Below, piece after piece: positions 59,750 through 64,000 of a stretch of 64,000 nucleotides of DNA (positions are counted from its first letter, which is position 1; every line of letters begins with the position of its first letter). Below the pieces are notes generated by a model. That model saw nothing but the letters and a program-made list of their open reading frames with translations, did no database searches and had not been told where the DNA came from. A program made the position numbers and the translations under genes. The DNA is from an uncultured Collinsella sp. (GTDB lineage Bacteria > Actinomycetota > Coriobacteriia > Coriobacteriales > Coriobacteriaceae): the NCBI GenBank assembly GCA_900540985.1, contig UQIC01000005.1, forward strand, positions 23,183-87,182, in the 5' to 3' direction.

Positions 59750-60781
59750 CTATGCGCGCAGTATCGCCGTGCTATGTCGAATAATGAGCTGGCCGGGAAT
59801 ACGGATGGCAACGGTTTTGCCCGCCGTACCCGCCTCGGGAACCGCATGCTCAAACACCTCGCGTCCGCGCTGATGTAGATCGAATCGCACGGTCGTGAGC
59901 TCGTTGTGTGCTACAAAATCATCGAGCGAATCATCGACACCCACCACGCTCACGTCCTCGGGCACGCGCAACCCGCTATCGCGCAGCGCTGCAATTGCGC
60001 CATTTGCCATCTGGTCGTTTGCCGCGTAAATCGCCGTCATGGTGTGATCGTGCTCGGCCAGGTACCTGCCGGCCTCGTAGCCGCTGTTGGCAGACCAGTC
60101 GCCCTCGAGCGGCTCTGCCGGCTCGATGTGTTTACGCTCGAGTGCATCCTGCCAACCGGCGCGACGAAATTGCTCGTCGACCGAGAACGACGGGCCGCCA
60201 ATATAGCGAATCTGCTCGTGTCCTAGCTCAAACAGGTGATCCATAAGCAATAGCGAGCAGCCGTAATGATCGGAGTCGACCGTGGTCACCCGCGGGTGCG
60301 CGTACATGGTAACGATGACCGTGCCAATGCCCGGCAGTGGATCAAACGTCTCAAAATCGGGCGCCATGCGGCTCATGCCGATGATGATGCCGTCCACCGG
60401 CAATGCGGCCATACGACGCGTGGCCTCGGCAAGCGAAAACTCCTCGGTCTTGGACATCTCGACCAGCGTGATGGCGCAATTATGCTCGCGAGCAGCGCTG
60501 GCGATGCCGTCAATCATTGAGAGGTTGCCAAACTTGGTGACATCGTTGACGCATAGGCCAACCGAATGGTATCGACCGTCGCGCAGCGAGCGACCGGCAT
60601 AACTCGGACGAAAGCCGAGCTCTTGCATAGCGGACTGCACGCGCTGGCGCGTCTGCTCGTTAACGTTGGGCAAGCCGTTGGCGACGCGCGAAACCGTCTG
60701 CTGCGAAACGCCAGCAGCGCGGGCGACGTCGGCCATGGAGACCGGACGCGTACCTGTATCGTTGGACGGGCGCCTTGCCAC
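59750..60781 (-). CDS. LacI-family regulator, probably of galK-galT
   Basis: 343 aa: HTH at about 15-60 (SMADVARAAGVSQQTVSRVANGLPNVNEQTRQRV), the hinge GFRPSYAGRSLRDGR, and a sugar-binding effector domain. GTG start behind GAAGGTG. Divergent from galK with three copies of TGTTAACGTACTCA-type sites between, so galactose-responsive control of both is likely. Confidence 0.9.
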   Translation of the reverse strand: MARRPSNDTGTRPVSMADVARAAGVSQQTVSRVANGLPNVNEQTRQRVQSAMQELGFRPSYAGRSLRDGRYHSVGLCVNDVTKFGNLSMIDGIASAAREHNCAITLVEMSKTEEFSLAEATRRMAALPVDGIIIGMSRMAPDFETFDPLPGIGTVIVTMYAHPRVTTVDSDHYGCSLLLMDHLFELGHEQIRYIGGPSFSVDEQFRRAGWQDALERKHIEPAEPLEGDWSANSGYEAGRYLAEHDHTMTAIYAANDQMANGAIAALRDSGLRVPEDVSVVGVDDSLDDFVAHNELTTVRFDLHQRGREVFEHAVPEAGTAGKTVAIRIPGQLIIRHSTAILRA

Positions 60782-60874
60782 AGGATCACCTTCACCCTTG
60801 CGAGATCTGAATAGCGTGAATGCCGGCCCGGGCAGGAGTTTAGCCCGCGCCGAGGCCCGCTATCGTCGGACGCA

Positions 60875-61075
60875 TGTTAACGTACTCTACTTTTTCAATC
60901 CGCATCTCTTCTGCTTTATAAGTCCATACGGCAATACCGTTCACGGCTGAATTTCTACCGATTACCAGATTCTCAAAAAGTGACAAGAGTTGTGTTATGA
61001 GTACGTTAACATAGCCCGTAACGTGCGGCATCGTGAACACTTGGTTCATGCCGCTTCAAGTTGTTAACGTACTCA
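60875..61075. promoter_or_regulatory. Three LacI-type operators between the regulator and galK
   Basis: TGTTAACGTACTCT (60875-60888), the inverse TGAGTACGTTAACA (60998-61011) and TGTTAACGTACTCA (61062-61075) share a central CG. The spacing (123 and 64 bp) would allow looping. The third lies 45 bp before galK. Confidence 0.78.
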
Positions 61076-61119
61076 TAACGGCGCAAAACTTACCCGTACG
61101 CGCCAAGGAAAGGACTCCC

Positions 61120-62325
61120 ATGACCACCCCCGACGAAAAGACATTCGCCACGCTCACCAAGCTGTTTGAGGAGGAGTTTGGGGCCATCGGCGATCGCCAG
61201 GTGCTCTATGTGCACGCGCCCGGCCGCTCCGAGATCAGTGGCAACCACACCGACCACGAGGGCGGCCACGTCATCGCCGGCTCGCTCGATGTCGCTGTCG
61301 ACGGCATCGCCGTGGCAACCGACTCCAACAAGGTCCGCGTCGCCGACGAGGGCTATCCCACGTTTGAGATCACGCTCGACACGCTGGGTATTCAAGAGTC
61401 CGAGAAGGGCACGTCTGCGAGCCTCGTCCGCGGCATGGCCCACGAAATCGCTGCTCTGGGCGTTGAGCCCCAGGGCTTCGACTTCGCCTTCACCTGCTCT
61501 GTCCCCTCGGGCGGCGGCCTTTCGAGCTCTGCTGCTGTCGAGGCGGCATACGGTCGCGCCATGGAGACGCTCTGGGGCGCACCCGCCATCGAGCCCGTCG
61601 CGCTCGCCCAGATGAGCCAGCGCACCGAGAACAACTACTATGGCAAGCCCTGCGGTCTGATGGACCAGGCCGCTGTGTGCCTGGGCGGCCTTGCCTACAT
61701 GGACTTTGAGGACCAGGCTCAGCCTAAAACCCAGAAGCTCGAACTCAACTTTGAGGATCACGGCTATGCGCTCGTGCTCGTTAAGGTTGGTGCCGACCAC
61801 GTGGCCGCCACCGACGATTACGCTGCCGTTCCGCGCGAGATGCAAGACGTCGCCGCCGAGTTTGGCAAGGTACGCCTGTGCGAGGTCGATGTTGCCGATT
61901 TTGACGCCAAGCTCCCCGAGCTGCGTGCCAAACTGGGCGACCGTGCCTGCCTGCGCGCCGTTCACTACTGGTACGAAAACGGCCTGGTCGACAAGCGCTG
62001 GGCAGCGCTCAACGCCGGCGACATCGATCAGTTCCTGGTCCTGACGCGCGAGTCCGGCGCCAGCTCTGCCATGTACCTGCAGAATGTCGTTGCCAAGCTG
62101 GGCTCCGAGCAGCCCTCGATGTATGCCCTGGCACTGGCCGAGCACGTGCTCGACGGCCGAGGCGCCGTCCGTATCCACGGTGGCGGCTTTGGTGGTACCA
62201 TCCAGGCCTTCGTGCCGCTCGACCTGGTCGACACCTTTATCACCAAGATGAACGGCTGGCTGGGCGAGGGCTCTGCCCGCCACTACGCAATTTCTGACAA
62301 GGGGGCTTACGCGGCATGGCTGTAA
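61120..62325 (+). CDS. galK: Galactokinase
   Basis: Phosphorylates galactose at C1. The 401-aa GHMP kinase has the galactokinase signature PGRSEISGNHTDHEGG (about 28-43; family form is usually GRxNxIGEHTDY, so somewhat divergent), ATP loop SGGGLSSSAA (about 130-139) and C-terminal GGGFGGT. ATG 61120 has GGAAAGGA upstream; the frame is open from 61033 without a site. galT overlaps its stop by 10 nt. Confidence 0.94.
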   Translation: MTTPDEKTFATLTKLFEEEFGAIGDRQVLYVHAPGRSEISGNHTDHEGGHVIAGSLDVAVDGIAVATDSNKVRVADEGYPTFEITLDTLGIQESEKGTSASLVRGMAHEIAALGVEPQGFDFAFTCSVPSGGGLSSSAAVEAAYGRAMETLWGAPAIEPVALAQMSQRTENNYYGKPCGLMDQAAVCLGGLAYMDFEDQAQPKTQKLELNFEDHGYALVLVKVGADHVAATDDYAAVPREMQDVAAEFGKVRLCEVDVADFDAKLPELRAKLGDRACLRAVHYWYENGLVDKRWAALNAGDIDQFLVLTRESGASSAMYLQNVVAKLGSEQPSMYALALAEHVLDGRGAVRIHGGGFGGTIQAFVPLDLVDTFITKMNGWLGEGSARHYAISDKGAYAAWL

Positions 62326-63944
62326 TGACTGATGTGCGCGAGGCCGCGCAGGGCCTCATCGAATATGCCATCCACCGATCGATGATCGGACAGGACGATC
62401 GCATCTGGGCATACAACACCATTCTGGAGTGCATCGGCGCCACAGGCCCCGCACTCGACATGACCTGGGCGCTCAAGACCGAGAAGATTTCGCTCGTGCA
62501 CCCCGATACACTCCCCGACTTTGACCTGGAGGGCACGCTTGCCGTACTTGCCGAGGCTGCCGTTGCCAACGGCGCCGCCGAGGACACGGCATCGGGCCGC
62601 GATCGCATCGCCATGCGCATCATGGGCGTGCTGATGCCGAGGCCTTCGGTTGTAAACGAGGAGTTCAACGGCCGCATGGGCGTCAACGAGCCCCGCGCCG
62701 CGACCGACTGGTTCTACGGTCTGTGCTGTGACGCCGGTTACGTGCGCCGCGCCGCCATCGCGCGCAACATCAAATGGAGCACTTCCACCAACTGGGGCGA
62801 CCTGGAGATCACTATCAACCTGTCAAAGCCCGAGAAGGACCCGCGCGATATTGCCGCGGCCGGTGCCGCCAAAAACACGGGCGAGAAGTATCCCGCCTGC
62901 CAGCTCTGCATCGAAAACGAGGGCTATCCCGGACGCTCCGCTGCAGCCGACGGCGGCGCCCATCCCGCCCGCCAGAATCTGCGCGTTATCCCCATTGAGC
63001 TCGACAGCGAGCGCTGGGGCTTCCAGTACAGCCCGTACGCGTACTTTAACGAGCACTGCATTGCCATGAGCTCCGAGCATCGTCCGATGCACGTCGACCG
63101 CAAGGGCCTGACCTGCCTGCTCGACTTTGTCGACCTGTTCCCGCACTACTTCATCGGCTCCAACGCCGACCTGCCCATCGTGGGCGGCTCGATTCTGTCG
63201 CACGACCACTTCCAGGGCGGCGCACACGAGTTCCCCATGATGCATGCCGCCGAGGTCTCGCAGTTTAGCGTGCCCGGATTTGACCAGGTCAGCGGCACCG
63301 TGCTGCAGTGGCCGCTCTCGGTGCTGCGCCTGCGCTCGCACGACCGCGCCCAGCTGCTCGACGCCGCCGAGAAGATTATCCTCGCCTGGCGCGAGTGGAC
63401 CGATGAGTCGGTGGGCGTCATCGCGCACACAGCCGACGGCGTGGCGCACAACACCGTGACGCCCGTCATCCGCCGCGTCGACTCCCGCGGCAATGCCGGC
63501 GGCGAGATCTACGAGGCCTACCTGGCGCTTCGCTGCAACATCACGACCGACGAGCATCCGCTGGGCGTATTCCACCCGCATGCCGAGTATCACCATATTA
63601 AAAAGGAGAACATCGGCCTGATCGAGGTCATGGGCCTGGCCATTTTGCCGCCGCGCTTGGTTCCCGAGCTTGGCGCTGTCCGTGAGCATCTGCTGGCAGC
63701 CAAGGTCGATGCCAGCTACGATCTTGCCGGTGCGCTCGAGGTCGATGATCTTTGTCGCAGCCATGCCGCGTGGGCCGAGGACGTCTTTGCTCGCCGCGCC
63801 GACGAGCTTACGGCCGACAACGCCATCGATATCCTGCACGAGGAGGTCGGCGTGGTGTTTGGCCACGTGCTCGACAACGCCGGCGTCTTTAAGTGGGACG
63901 AGGCGGGACGCGCCGCCCAGCAGCGCTTTATCGACTCGCTGTAG
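62316..63944 (+). CDS. galT: Galactose-1-phosphate uridylyltransferase, type 2
   Basis: Exchanges UMP between UDP-glucose and galactose 1-phosphate. The 542-aa protein is of the long type 2 class found in Firmicutes/Actinobacteria, not the 350-aa E. coli class. Visible: HCIAMSSEHRPM, GSNADLPIVGGSILSHDHFQGGAHEFPM (active-site region) and GVFHPHAEYHHIKKENIGLIEVMG. Translation is coupled to galK. No galE or mutarotase follows before the window ends. Confidence 0.94.
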   Translation: MAVMTDVREAAQGLIEYAIHRSMIGQDDRIWAYNTILECIGATGPALDMTWALKTEKISLVHPDTLPDFDLEGTLAVLAEAAVANGAAEDTASGRDRIAMRIMGVLMPRPSVVNEEFNGRMGVNEPRAATDWFYGLCCDAGYVRRAAIARNIKWSTSTNWGDLEITINLSKPEKDPRDIAAAGAAKNTGEKYPACQLCIENEGYPGRSAAADGGAHPARQNLRVIPIELDSERWGFQYSPYAYFNEHCIAMSSEHRPMHVDRKGLTCLLDFVDLFPHYFIGSNADLPIVGGSILSHDHFQGGAHEFPMMHAAEVSQFSVPGFDQVSGTVLQWPLSVLRLRSHDRAQLLDAAEKIILAWREWTDESVGVIAHTADGVAHNTVTPVIRRVDSRGNAGGEIYEAYLALRCNITTDEHPLGVFHPHAEYHHIKKENIGLIEVMGLAILPPRLVPELGAVREHLLAAKVDASYDLAGALEVDDLCRSHAAWAEDVFARRADELTADNAIDILHEEVGVVFGHVLDNAGVFKWDEAGRAAQQRFIDSL

Positions 63945-64000
63945 CACGCGAGCTCGAACGCACGCACTTAACAAATAGCGCCTACACGACCGCGGCGCCC

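Overview
The window is high-GC bacterial chromosome with dense genes on both strands. Gene content (split pyruvate formate-lyase, sucrose PTS with two GH32 enzymes, Leloir galactose genes, FprA-type diiron flavoprotein, SEC-C methionine aminopeptidase, MutT-Vsr fusion) and the style of the intergenic repeats suggest an anaerobic gut Coriobacteriia, most likely Collinsella. That is recognition from memory; no database was searched. I see no rRNA, tRNA or CRISPR array.

Layout. 1-2.6 kb: polar amino-acid ABC importer plus a PuuD-like gamma-glutamyl hydrolase. 2.7-5 kb: HD-GYP/receiver/degenerate-GGDEF regulator with its own Hpt protein. 5.2-15.4 kb: alpha/beta hydrolase, radical SAM, map, 2-hydroxyacid dehydrogenase, M18 aminopeptidase, Ntn hydrolase, pfkA, membrane XRE sensor, small hypothetical. 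15.5-19.9 kb: FtsX/LolD-type ABC pair and a GyrI-like protein behind a LexA-type box. 20-20.6 kb: a decayed Abi_2 (AbiF/D-like) defence gene with a pseudoknot-like leader, joined to the tail of a probable ClC channel gene. 20.7-27 kb: ogt and the aspartate-family genes asd, lysC, thrC, thrB. 27.4-30.5 kb: small accessory island with an XRE regulator, a CxxC-repeat membrane protein, and a DUF3990/XRE pair under a perfect 19-bp inverted-repeat operator. 30.5-33 kb: engB, mtnN, serine hydrolase. 33.4-44 kb: pflA, degV, the sucrose operon with its LacI repressor and operators, and pyruvate formate-lyase split into body and glycyl-radical genes. 44.4-54.4 kb: MarR with a heterodimeric ABC exporter, DAHP synthase, BceAB-like ABC pair. 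54.7-64 kb: MutT-Vsr fusion, class II aldolase with a DeoR regulator, FprA flavoprotein, LacI regulator with galK-galT.

The most striking signal lies between genes. Several families of structured repeats keep a framework while their stems change sequence on both arms together. Family A (five copies plus a relative and a half copy) has 21-38 bp outer arms, a conserved internal loop (TTCCGCA facing GAGGACG), a 4-bp helix that covaries between copies, a 2-nt AT bulge and a second long helix. Family B (two copies, directly after stop codons) shows the same behaviour with four helices. Family C is a 66-67 nt hairpin (four copies). Family D hairpins carry a CTGTCCC-containing loop on three unrelated stems (eight loci). 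Most sit at the 3' ends of genes; one ends a single base before the thrB ribosome binding site. They look like structured RNA or REP/RAYT-type single-strand DNA elements and are the main candidates here for something undescribed.
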